Assembly: GCA_028753945.1 (NCBI GenBank)
Contig: JAPNXP010000001.1
Coordinates: 14,746,501-14,810,500 of the forward strand
Source: Hexactinellida sp. DTS-2022
Taxonomy: Eukaryota; Porifera; Hexactinellida
DNA: 64,000 nucleotides
Direction of reading: 5' to 3'
Under the pieces are notes generated by a model. The model was not told the origin of the DNA and made no database searches. It saw only the letters and a list, made by a program, of their open reading frames with translations. Position numbers and translations under genes: made by a program. Below are positions 1 to 11,500 of the stretch, piece by piece. Position 1 is the stretch's first letter. Each line of letters starts with the position of its first letter.

Positions 1-129
1 CCTATATAATTATAATGCATTTCTCAGGTCTGTCATTACTAGCTAATGAGATAAAGATATGTCAGCTAATAATCAATGGCCTTCCATTAATCCATGGTTC
101 AGAAATATATAGTTGGTGATCAGGCCTTT

Positions 130-253
130 TATTACGTAGGTCACGAACCGACCTAAATATTATATTCTGGATTTTTCACAAAAGTTTCAGGACAATTTTG
201 GCCCACGAAAACAATAAGCGCCGGGGCGCTTACTTATTCGGGGAAATGCGGTA
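130..253. mobile_element. Fragment of a MITE with TACCGTATTT-type ends
   Basis: The stretch is closely similar to 42725-42846, sharing an internal run around ATATTATATTCTGGATTTTT and the terminal part GCGCCGGGGCGC followed by ATTCGGGGAAATGCGGTA. Only this end is present. The opposite end would lie outside or has decayed. It is non-coding. Confidence 0.6.
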
Positions 254-260
254 ATTTGAG

Positions 261-580
261 ATGATTGTGAAGTTAGCAGTGAAAAAAACAAAAAACCGTG
301 TGCAACTTAACACCCTATAACTTAGTCATACATCATCCGATTGAGGTGCCATTTGGACTCAGATGATTTCAGCCTAGGAGGTTTCTGTCATTTTAATTAG
401 AACAATCCCTAACACCTCTACACAAGACAGTGACATTGTTCTAATTAAAATGACAGAAACCTCCTAGGCTGAAATCATCTGAGTCCAAATGGCACCTCAA
501 TCGGATGATGTATGACTAAGTTATAGGGTGTTAAGTTGCACATGTTTTTTTGTTTTTTTCACTGCTAACTTCACAATCAT
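261..580. mobile_element. Foldback MITE with perfect 9-bp target duplication
   Basis: A 320-bp element built of two near-perfect inverted arms of about 145 bp (from 261 and back from 580) around a short centre of roughly 25-30 bp. The ends read ATGATTGTGAAGTTAGCAGT. It is flanked by TAATTTGAG at 252-260 and again at 581-589. A 9-bp duplication fits Mutator-like or Merlin-like transposition. No coding capacity. The transcript would fold into a long hairpin. Confidence 0.88.
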
Positions 581-1163
581 TAATTTGAGAATCTAACTTT
601 GCCGTTTTTATCCTAATGCATTTTTCTTGTTAAAAACTAACTACAGGAACAAATTATGTCATTCCTTTCACTCAAATTCTTTTCAACGTCAATGTAAGTA
701 AATAATTATACTATTGTTATAAAACCATATGTTTTGTATTTTTTCGAAATGTATAGTTAGATTTTATCTAAGTCTTAAAAGTGCTGTTTGACGATGTACA
801 TGTTACCCAGTAGTTTAATGACCGTTCTTGTGACTTATTTAGCTAATGTTCACAAAATCTCTACTTCAAATCTCAACTTCATAATTAGTATTAATTACCA
901 TATATGGGTATGTATATTTGATTACGTCATCGTGGTTAAATCCGATGAGAAATCTTTCTCAAAAGTATTTTAGATGTTTCCAGCGTATTTGAAAACCTAA
1001 GTTTTGTTTATTCCAGGAAAATAGGTAATTTATTTTACGAGCAATTAGAAAGTAAACACTGGCCTGGAATTAAAATGGCAAATACTTGACTTATCTAGCC
1101 GTATAATATAGTAGGCCATGCCCAACCATTGCATATTTTGGCAAAAAGCAATCACAAATTATA

Positions 1164-1347
1164 GAATTTACTTATACAGCAATCATCGGTAGCACCGATC
1201 ATCGGCGTTTGTTCTAAATAACTGGCTAGTTTCTACCGATGGTGTTTTTTATAAACATAAAAAACAATCGGTAGAAAGTTGCCAGGTTTTTTAATACAAA
1301 CGCCGATGACCGGTGATACCGATGATCGCTGTATATGTATTAAACTC
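1164..1347. mobile_element. MITE, family with GAATTTACTTAT ends, 9-bp TSD
   Basis: An inverted-repeat element of 184 bp with ends GAATTTAC and GTATTAAACTC (reverse complement GAGTTTAATAC). It is flanked by CAAATTATA at 1155-1163 and 1348-1356. The core contains ACCGATCATCGGCGTTTGT in inverted copies. A shorter member with the same core and its own 9-bp duplication is at 14903-15053. Non-coding. Confidence 0.85.
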
Positions 1348-1685
1348 CAAATTATAAAACTTGCTCAGATAATTATTAACTATGCCGCATAAATAATGAT
1401 GGAAGAATGAAAATGAGATAATTATAATACACTTTCTAATCAGAAATGTGTGCTGCTTAATATGAATTAGTTCCATATTACATAACTAGCAGACTCTTTG
1501 GTTACCATGATGTTATGTTAGAGCTGGCACCTGGTTAAATAATGAATAATTATTCCAGGAATTATATGCTTGTGTGAGGTTAATTTCATCAAGTATAATG
1601 AACTATCGAACAAAGTATAAAGATATCCTAAATTGTAAAATAATAAATATACTGAAACAAACAAGTAATATTCAAATATACACAA

Positions 1686-2938
1686 ATGGCGACTCAAATA
1701 CCTGAGCTAATCCCAGTGCCGATCGTAGACCCCGTGTCGATGCAAATCAATGAATCTATAGACAGGTTGATACGCTCTCTCGAGCAGAGAAGGCACCAGC
1801 TGTTGACCGACTTAAGGGACAGACGGGAGGAAATGGGAGCCAATCGGGTGGCGCGACAACAAATGCAACAACAAATCGCAGAAACCCGCGCATTTTTGGA
1901 AGGCCAAATGACGCGCACAATTTGCTACATTCCTTTCAGGAGAAAATGGTCACAGATTTGGAAGCGAAAATGGCAGAAATGCAAGTGGCAGCACCACCTC
2001 AAGAAGTGAGCTACCTTTGCGACACACGGGACCTAGAGGAACGTATCTCCCGTCTGGGAGAGATTCTACAACTCGAGACTCCTCCCATCCCTCCTGTGTC
2101 AGCGATACAAAACTATGCCACATTCCAACAGCCCAATGTTGCTATTGGGAAACACGGAAGAGCTCCTGGGGAGTTTAACAGCCCAAAAGGTGTCTCAATC
2201 GATACGTAATCCGGACACATTTATGTGGCGGAAATGAGCAACAGTCGAGTTCAAATATTCTCTGAGACAGGAGACTATATCAACAAATTCGGACAACACC
2301 TGATATGGCCATGGGGCATATTAATCCATCAGGATAGCATTTATGTCACGAACATAGGCCAACACGCTATCTTCCTATACAAGCTTCCAGATCTCAAAAT
2401 GGTAAAGCGAGTAGGGAAGGAAGGGTCTGGAAATGAAGAGTTCAACCATCCGAGACAACTCGCCATATCTCCCAATCAACGCCTCTACGTGCCAGATGAA
2501 TCCAACAACAGAATCCAATTCCTGTCACTAGATCTAGCTTTCCAAGACTCGCTTCGACATCAAACTATGACAGAACCTGTTGATGTTAAGTTCACAAAGA
2601 ATGAAATGTTTGTGTTAAGCCGTGGAGACAATCCCTGTATCCACGTGTTTACACTATCAGGAGACAAGTCCCGCTCCTTAGTTACCGGAGGGATTGGAAT
2701 GCAAGTGAATAACCCATTATTCTTCTGTTTGTACAAACGCAATAACATCGTCATTAGCAACAACTACGGACACAATATCAAGGTATTCTCTCCAGAAGGA
2801 GACCTACTACACACCATAGGGGGACAAGGACATGAAGCTGGATTGTTTGACGCTCCTACTGGCCTAGCAATCAACAACAACAAACTCGTATGTGTATCCC
2901 GAAACAACAAATTTGGACTCCAAATATTTTCTGCATAA
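1686..2938 (+). pseudogene. Intronless coiled-coil/NHL-repeat protein, broken
   Basis: A single-exon reading unit of about 417 codons encodes an N-terminal helical, Glu/Arg/Gln-rich coiled coil (about residues 12-140) followed by a six-bladed-type NHL region. The NHL blades show the usual patterns, for example GEFNSPKG, HIYVAEMSNSRVQIFS and FNHPRQLAISPNQRLYV. No RING or B-box precedes it, so it resembles the coiled coil plus NHL half of TRIM-NHL (TRIM2/3-like) proteins. Two lesions are visible: a one-base frame change near 1911-1919, just after residues MTRT, and an in-frame TAA at 2207-2209 in the first NHL blade. Otherwise the frame is clean to TAA at 2936-2938, and AATAAA follows at 2971. 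Lack of introns and high integrity suggest a young member of an expanded family. Sequencing error or allelic disruption is an alternative. Confidence 0.82.
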
Positions 2939-2987
2939 TTGGTCACATTTTGCTCAATTAATTAATGCTTAATAAAATGCTATAACA

Positions 2988-3163
2988 CAGTGATCGGCAA
3001 CCAGTGGGCCGCGAGGCTATTTTGTATGGGCCTCATGAAACTTCTGACATGTTTATATTGTGGGCCGTAAAACAAAAACACTACTCATGTAAATTAAACC
3101 TGGGCCACATGACATTTTGTTCTTGTAAAGTGGGCCACCGAGAAACCAAGTTGCCGAACACTG
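2988..3163. mobile_element. hAT-like MITE with GGGCC-rich interior
   Basis: The ends are CAGTGATCGGCAAC and GTTGCCGAACACTG, an imperfect inverted pair of the hAT CAGTG type. The interior has repeated GTGGGCC motifs in opposite orientations. The flanking 8-mers match only weakly. It starts 50 bp after the NHL gene's stop codon, past its polyadenylation signal. Confidence 0.6.
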
Positions 3164-3294
3164 CTCTAGTGACTAGTGCGATTATATTTAACTGTCATGA
3201 GTTCGAATCGATTTTAGACTAAGAGTATACTGACATTAGTACGAAATATTAAATAGGTTGAGAGATTTACTCTTTGTTTACTTTATGAATAATA

Positions 3295-4020
3295 CTAGCC
3301 GGGTGCCCGCGCTTCGCCGCGGTATTCAAATTCACGGGATGTCTTATAATGAGTTTATAATTTGAAATATGACGGATATCTAATATGACGGATGTGAAAT
3401 ATGACGGATGTGTAATATGACGGATATGACAGAAGTTAACAATATTGTAAACAGTTGTATTAATATTACGGGCACCATAGGAATGAGATTATTGACAACT
3501 CAATGCAAGCTGAAATTTTATTGGTTAAATCATGTCAGCTATAGTAAGGGACATTCAATTGTTGTTTTCTTTCATACACAATTGACCCATTGAATTATAG
3601 ACCAATAAAACTCGAGTCAGAATAATGTGAGAACTCTGCAATCTGATAGGTCAAGGTCGGTACTCTCGCAAAGTGTGAAAATATGCATGTGGTAAATTGC
3701 AAATCATGCATTATATTGACTATAAAATATCATATTTGGATTCCTCATACACTAAAACCTAGATTGCACGTTTGAAATGTTTTTCTAGCATTACTGTGAA
3801 CTTTAGATAATTCCCATTGAAATGTATGGGAAAGTGCCAAAAAAATCACATATTTTGAGTTAACTTCGCGAGAAATGTAAATATCTCTTAAAAATTCCTT
3901 ATTCAGGGTGGTGGGGTAACTCCTAAGTGACATACAAAATTTGGTTCAGATCTGTTGAGAACTCTCAGAGGAGATGTGAGGACATACACACACACACACA
4001 AACAACTTTATATATATAGA
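3295..4020 (-). mobile_element. Non-autonomous Helitron with canonical ends
   Basis: On the minus strand the element begins with TCTATATATATAAAG (from 4020) preceded by A, followed by a GT microsatellite. It ends with the hairpin CCGCGGCGAAGCGCGG, then GGCACCCGG and CTAG at 3298-3295, followed by T. This is the full Helitron signature: 5' TC, a 3' hairpin about ten bases before CTRR, and insertion between A and T. At 726 bp it has no Rep/helicase coding and includes degenerate short repeats of ATATGACGGAT at 3365-3430. Confidence 0.9.
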
Positions 4021-5575
4021 TGATTCAAAAAAATTAATGTGTTAGAAGATTAAAATAATAACGTCATATAATAAAGACAAATAATCAAAAGGAAACTTCC
4101 AGCAAACCAAATAGTCGTAACATTCTGAAATGGTTTACAATCTTAATAATGAGGATAACATGTTGAAAAAAAATTACAGCTGTGCATACAGCATTTTTAT
4201 TAATACTTAACCCATAAAATATAGTGCCCCAAAGGTAATTGTTGTCGGCACAGCTGTAATTTGAGATTTTTTATCCAATCACAGAAAATCAATAAAATGT
4301 TATAATCTAGAAGCAAATAGACTTTTCTCTCTAATGACCTTCAACACAAGTACACACATAACGTGATAATATAAAGAGTCTCTAGACAGAGAGCATGCAC
4401 TCATAGAAATTATCCTAAATACCCATCTTTATATTAAAGCCCATAGATCCATTAAACTATCAAAGAACATGCTAATATTAATAGTGTCACCATGTGACAA
4501 CACCTGTTAATCTCGTATCTAGCATCAATAGTTCTCTGTTAGGAATGTACAAGCAAGCTGTAAGGATTCAATCCAACTGGAGAGCATTGGAATTCCCGAT
4601 TAATTAATTATTAAATTAAACCCCTTACTTAGTTAGCAATATAATTCTCCAATAATTATTAAATTAAAACCCCTTAGTTAGCATTGAATAACTGCACAGT
4701 TGTAGTAATATATTAATAACAATTCTATCTTAGTATCAAGTGAATGGGAAGAGAATATTTACAATGATTGAGGGCTAGCTCAAATAATATACAAAAGATA
4801 GCTAAGAAGACATGCGAATGCATGCAATTAGTTACAGGCATATGTACAGAGGGAGCCAGAATAAAACGTCAAATAGACTACAGGAAAACAGTTGTAGTAA
4901 AAATAGTGGGTAGCAACTGAGTGCTTCTAAATCTGGAGTAGATATAGGATGAAGTGTGGGAGTACATACAGGAGGGCTGCTAAAATGAATATCATCTAGA
5001 GGAGAGAGGTATTGGTAAGCAAGTGATAATAGATATATAGAAGTTAGTTACTTATCCATTGTGTAAAGTTGGAAAATAGTAATGTGACACATTAGTTAGC
5101 TAACTCCAATTAATTGGTATTCATATGGCTTTTGAGTGGCGGTTTATTATGAACGGAGAAGTCATGAAGTATGGGACAAATTACAAAAGGAAACCCAACG
5201 TTATTGGCGTGACAATTCATAAGGTAGATAGGCTTATAGTTAAGAATTCCATTGTATCACATTGGAACCTCGGATACACACACCACTCGAGAACTCCATT
5301 GAGTATGCTGTGTCCCAATCCCCAACTTCCTACACAGTTCTATATACGGAACAGTTTTCAAGTCCCCTGGGTGTTTGTATAGAGGCTCATTACATGCAGA
5401 CATTAATAATATACTCAGTACACACAAGAGTGACTCTACTGTGTAAAGCTACCTACCTACCTAGGTATCATAGGGTACGTATAAGTGTGTTTATATTGGA
5501 TCTATGTAAGTGTATGTGCTACCTAATCAGGGCTTACCATGAATAGTAATTACAAAGGTCGGTAGGTAGCCTAAA
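4021..5575. other. Intergenic, no gene seen
   Basis: AT-rich sequence between the Helitron and the 3' end of the astacin-like gene. I see no protein similarity, RNA gene or clear element ends. The short open frames at 5125-5546 have no recognisable composition. Confidence 0.6.
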
Positions 5576-8500
5576 CTAGGTCTCTTGTGTGCATCTCGTG
5601 GTTATGTGGCATCTCCTCACCTGCCGACATTCCCCCGCTGTCTGACCGCAGGAGTTGCTGCGTGTCTGTTCGCCGGCCCCGCAGCTGGCGCTACAGGGCG
5701 ACCAGCTGCTCCAGGCGCCCGTGGGTGTCAGCGCTCCGCTGGGGCCCACGCCCTCTGTAGACACCTCTCCTGAGATAGTACATAGTTATAACAGGAGTAG
5801 TACAGTAGTACTCGGTAGTACAGTATAACCTCGTTAATACGTACAGTAAAACTTGGTTAGTACGTACCTGGTTTAATACATTCTTCGGCTTAGTACGTAC
5901 TAACTTGTATAAACAAACTTTGTCAATTTATATGTACTATCTTATGTAGTGTCATCGGTTAGTATGTACACTCGGATTAATGGGATTATACGTACTAATT
6001 TGTATAAACAAAGTTTGTGAATTTATATGTACAGTAGAACCTCGTTAATACTTAGTACGAATACGGTTAATACGAATTTCTGGATAAGACGAACAAACAG
6101 TTACACAAAATCAGGTCCCTATAATGGCTATTCAATGGGTATTACTCCAGTTAATACGACACACCAACGTTACCGAATTAAGCCAAACGACTGTACTTAA
6201 TAAATATATCTCGTTATAACGAACTACAAGGGACTCTTCGTTTACTCTTCATAATCGAAGATAAATTTATCTGCCTGGGGAATATAAATTCGGGTATTTC
6301 GGTCTATTTGACTTAGTTATAAGGGAGTATACAGTATACTAAAGTGCTTACCTTCAGTCGAGCATGCGATATGTTCCGTGTGAGGACCTCTGCATTTGTA
6401 GGGAGTCAGTCTGCAGGATCTCGTTCTCGTCACAAACCCATTAGAGCAGATATTCCACTCACTCCACTGATTCCAAACTAAACAGAGAATTAAATCATTA
6501 TTCAATAATCCATTCTTCCAATCATTAGTGACGCATTCAAGTTACATCACTTATGTAAGTTTAATTTAGAATTTAAAATAATTGGAATCTAGTATGAGTT
6601 CTAAGGTGACTTAATACTGACAGAACCAAATACCACATAATAGTACGTCAATAGGCAATCCATTGGGCCATTATGCTACCCTAGATGGTATAATCTAGCT
6701 CCAAATGTAGAGAGACTGGTATAAGTGTGCTAATAATGCATTTACATCGCCAGAAGCCAAACAGCTAATACAATTAAGCTAATGGCATTAACTGGAATGC
6801 TATACAAATACTGATACTAAAAATAGCTTGGTTAATAAGCAACCAGCTGGTAATGAATGCGAGACAGGTTTGGCAATCTGTTGTACGAAGCCAGGTGTTA
6901 AATTCCGCAGATATCTAGGAACCAAATTACAACACTGAGTAGACAGTGACATATTTATTTAATATTCTAGGTTAGTTAGTGGGTATTTAGAATGGAGTTT
7001 CAATGAATTATGTTATGGTTAAGGCGAAATATCGGTTAAGGAGTACAAGGCTTAATTAGGTTAGCCTAGACAAATGCATCAAGTGATTCTGATTAATTCC
7101 GGGTAATAATAGCAAATTTCGACGATCCCATTGTAATAACTAGAGTGTCAATCTATTCGTATTGTACTATTTACTTACACAGTGAATATAATATACAACA
7201 GAACCATTCCGACAAAAGTTGGGATAGGGAAAATGTCGGATTGCCAAATTGTCGGATTATGCAGGCTCTAATGCATAGTCCGACGCTTATAGGGATAAGT
7301 AAAGTGTCGGTTCTGCTTAATTCCGGATTATAGAGGGTCGGATTATGCAGGTTCCACTCAGGGAATTATCCAGGAGCGCAAGACGAGTATGATTTAGGAA
7401 AAAATTAATCAGGAGCGCGAAAAATTGGAATCTTCTCCTATACCGTAACATTAATTTGTGATTTAAGCGTATGAAAATTGGATCAGACCAGGAGCGTATT
7501 TACAAACGGCTGTATAATACACTGGTTCCACTGTATCAGTTAACATAAGCTAATTATCCCTCACCTGGAGCACAAGGTGTTTTGTAGTTGCATATGCGCG
7601 TCTGGCTGCTGGAGCCAGTGCATGCTTCCCCGTTGCACTGTCTCTCCCGCGTAGTCATACCGTAGTGACAGGACTGACTGCAGGGAGCCCACTGGGACCA
7701 GCTGTTCCATCTAGAGCCTACACACACACAACAGTAATAAGATACTGTTATAACGTAGTACAGTATAGTATAGTATGTCATAGTACAGTGAACTCCCATT
7801 ATAACGAAGTCGGTTCCCGCTTATATCGAACACACAACAGTACTATAGTCAGGTCTGCTTATTATGAACAAGATTTCGTCTGCTTAATATGTAGATATTT
7901 TATTATGAACAAACCCTACGGTCCCAATTTAACAACTTACATAGGGTTTGTATTAAGTTGAGTTCGCTTATTATGAAGTCTCTCTATTATGAACACAATT
8001 TTTGGTCCCTTGAATGTTTATAATAAAAGAACCTGACTATAGTCTGTTATAACGTACAGTATAGTATGTTATAGTACAATATTAATCGGATCACTTTGGT
8101 AGATGGTAGTTAGACCCTATTAAGCTGAGAACCCAATTACAGAAAATAGTGCAATCCAAACTGTAATTCCGTTGCGTAAATTCTGTGAAAATTCTGTGAA
8201 AAGTTGACCCAATTAACCAGGGGATCTATTTAGTAGAGCCTAGTCTGCTGAATGTATTAAATTTGTAAGTCAGGAGGTGAACGAGGGTTTTAACAGGTAT
8301 AAAACCCCCATTTTCATTCTCCCTTTCAATTGAAATTCAATTACGGGGTAACTTCTATTTCACTTTTATAATCCTGGGCAACCGCTATTATTAACCAGAT
8401 TCATAGACATTAGACAGGTATACATACAGTCTGTTCTCTCTAATAGTCCACTTATTTACTTACCCAAATCAACTATTTATATATCTGTAATAGTCCATAT

Positions 8501-11500
8501 TCTCTAATAGTCCACTTTGGGCCAATTGCCCACTGGTGGACTATTAGAGAGAACAGCGTGTATACATATATGTGTAATAGACTAATAGTATAGTAGCTCC
8601 CTACCTGGACATCTGTATAGGCCGCAGCTCCTGTACTGTCTCCCCTTTCCGCGGGTGCACACGTCTCCTCCGAGACAGGGTCTCACCCGGACCTGCAGCC
8701 CGCCCCCACAGGAGGCAGAGCAGCGACTCCAGGAGCCCCAGGAGCCCCACGCAGACCGATCTACAATAGACACACATTAATAGTTTATTAGCACTAATAT
8801 TACAAAAACTATACTAAATATTATACAGTAGAGCCTCTGAACAACGGACACCTTGGGACCGGAACCGTTGTCAGTTATTTAGAGGTTGTCCGCTATTTAG
8901 AGGTTGCTTTTCTATTAGACATATGCTAAATAAATAAATCCGTGCCACGAGGGTTGTCCGTTATTTAGAGGTTGTCTGCTATTTGGAGTGTCCGTTATGG
9001 GAGGCTCCACTGTATTACCATTTCATTAACTTCATGATAATATGATAGTATTTTATAATTTCAATTCGTGTCTGGAACAACCAATTGATCTTTATTGTGC
9101 TGTATTAGATTTTAAAACCTCGTTAATACGAACCCAGGGGACCGTCAATATGTGTTCGCCTTATCCGAATCTGTATTAACCAATATCATTCGTATTGAAA
9201 AAGTTTTTAGGAGGATTGAAATAGTGTCGTACTATAAACCGAAGTTTCGTATTTACCGTGTCCGTACTAACGAGGTGCTACTGTATACTGTATACTGTAT
9301 ACTGTTACTAAGTACAGTTTACTCCGCTTAATAGAGCCACCTCGGAACCAGGTTGTTTTGACCCAATTAAGCGAAGAAACCGATTAACCGGTGGCTCTAT
9401 TAAGCGGAGTCGACTGAAATGAGGTAATAATACAATATCTTACCTAGTCCTACACATGCGTACTTGTGGCACCTAGTGACTTCATAATTGCTGCCTGCAC
9501 AGACATAGGAGCTATCAGGTTTGTAGCAAATCCTAGTCCGATACTTGTTGCCAGAGTTGCAGCTAACAGAGCAGCTAGACCACACAGACCACTCGGTCCA
9601 CTGCCCAGTGTTAACACTGTAGGGACAGTATAGGGCCTTGACACGCGTGACGTCGATAGGAGTGAGAGAGCTGATGGTACCGAAGTTAGCGCCTCGGAGA
9701 CTGAGGAGAGCTCGTATGGTCTGTTTGTATCCGTCCCGAGTCAGCTGGGCGGAGGTCTTCTTGAGGGAGTGCATGATGCTGTTGTAGTTGTAGTTAGTGC
9801 CGTTAGTGCGAGCCAGCTCCTCCGGGAGAATGTCGAAGTTAGTCTCTCTCCCTGAAAGAGGTAACAGAATAATAATACAGTCAGGTCTGCTTATTATGAA
9901 CAAGATTTCGTCTGCTTAATATGAAGATTTTTATTATGAACAAGCCCTATGGTCCCAATTTAACAACTTGCATAGGGTTTGTATTAGGTTGAGTACGCTT
10001 ATTATGAAGTCTCTCTACTATGAAACACAATTATTGTTCCCTTGAAGGTTCATAATAAAATAACCTGACTGTATTAACATATGGATAGATGCCACTGAGA
10101 TAACTCAAATATTTGTGTAAATAGCAATATAGGAAATAACAGTATTGTATAATAAAGTGCAACCTTGATTATCCGAATTAGTGTGAAGTAATACATTTTC
10201 TAATTCTATAAGCTAAAATAATAAAAAATGACATCCCGATAAACCGAACCAAACTTATCCAAACCTTTTTAATCCAAACCAAACATATAGTATACACCTA
10301 AATACTTGACAGATACTTGTTTTATATAATTCCATTGGAACTTGGAAGTAATATACTTATATACAGTGGAATTGCTTTATTAGCAACTCGCATTTTGCAT
10401 GATATTTGGTTGCTAATTTGGCAGTTGCTAATAAAGCAATTCCACTGTACAAATATTTAAGATTTTTCCCATGTATTTGTATCTCCTGTTCGGACTATGA
10501 GGGTGTATAGTATAGTGTATAGTACCAATGCTTACCAGGCTCCACGTTACTGAAGTCTATAGCTACATTCCTGTCTCTGTCGGGTCGGGTCTCCTCATGT
10601 ACGAACCCAATAGCGTGCAGGATGAGGTGCACAATAGCGTTGCGATATTGACAGGAGGAGGAGCCCAGGGCCACCTCCTGGGACCCGCCCTGTCGACCCA
10701 GGTACGACCAGCACCTACAGATAATATAACAGCTGATTATAATGTAATACAAGTAGTATAATTACAGATAATATTAGTTATAAGTATAGCAATACAAGTA
10801 TAGTATAGTAGAACGTGTTAGTAAGTACAGTTATAAGTATAGCAATACAAGTAATATTATTAGTCACAGTAGAACTCGGTTAGTAGGTATAGTCGACACC
10901 GGTTTTCTAACCAATTCTTTGCATGGAAATAAAATAAAAAATCCTATAGTTAGAATAAACTAATTGAAAATAAATAAATTGGAATTATTTACACATTTCG
11001 AATAAATAGTTAGTTATAAAAACCGATTAGTTAGAAAAATCCGGTGTTAGAAAAACCGGTTTGAGTGTACCTGGTTTCTTACGTACTTCGGCTTAATACG
11101 TCCTAACTTGTATAAACAAGTTTGTTAATGTATATGTACGTGTATGTAGTGTCAACTCGGTTAGTATGTACACTCTGATAATACTACTAATTTTTATCTC
11201 CCGAGGGGTACGCACTAACCGAGTTCTACTGTATATTACAAATTGATTATGTGGTACTTGAGGAGTAATTCACACAAGTCTATAGATATTATTAAATTAA
11301 ATAAACCCGAAAGGACGGAAGCGGGCTGATAAACTAAAAAAATCTGGCCTTAGTAACAATTTCCATCATGAGGCATATAAATGCGTTTCATAAGCACAAG
11401 ACCAATTCAATTCTATTACACAGTAGATTACTACCCGGACGTATATCTTGGAAATAAGTGTATAATTCTACTCCTGTAGAGGTATAATCAATACTTACCC

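Noticed and set aside
3201-3215. GAGTTCGAATCG resembling a tRNA B box
   Set aside because: No A box at the right distance and no cloverleaf arms.
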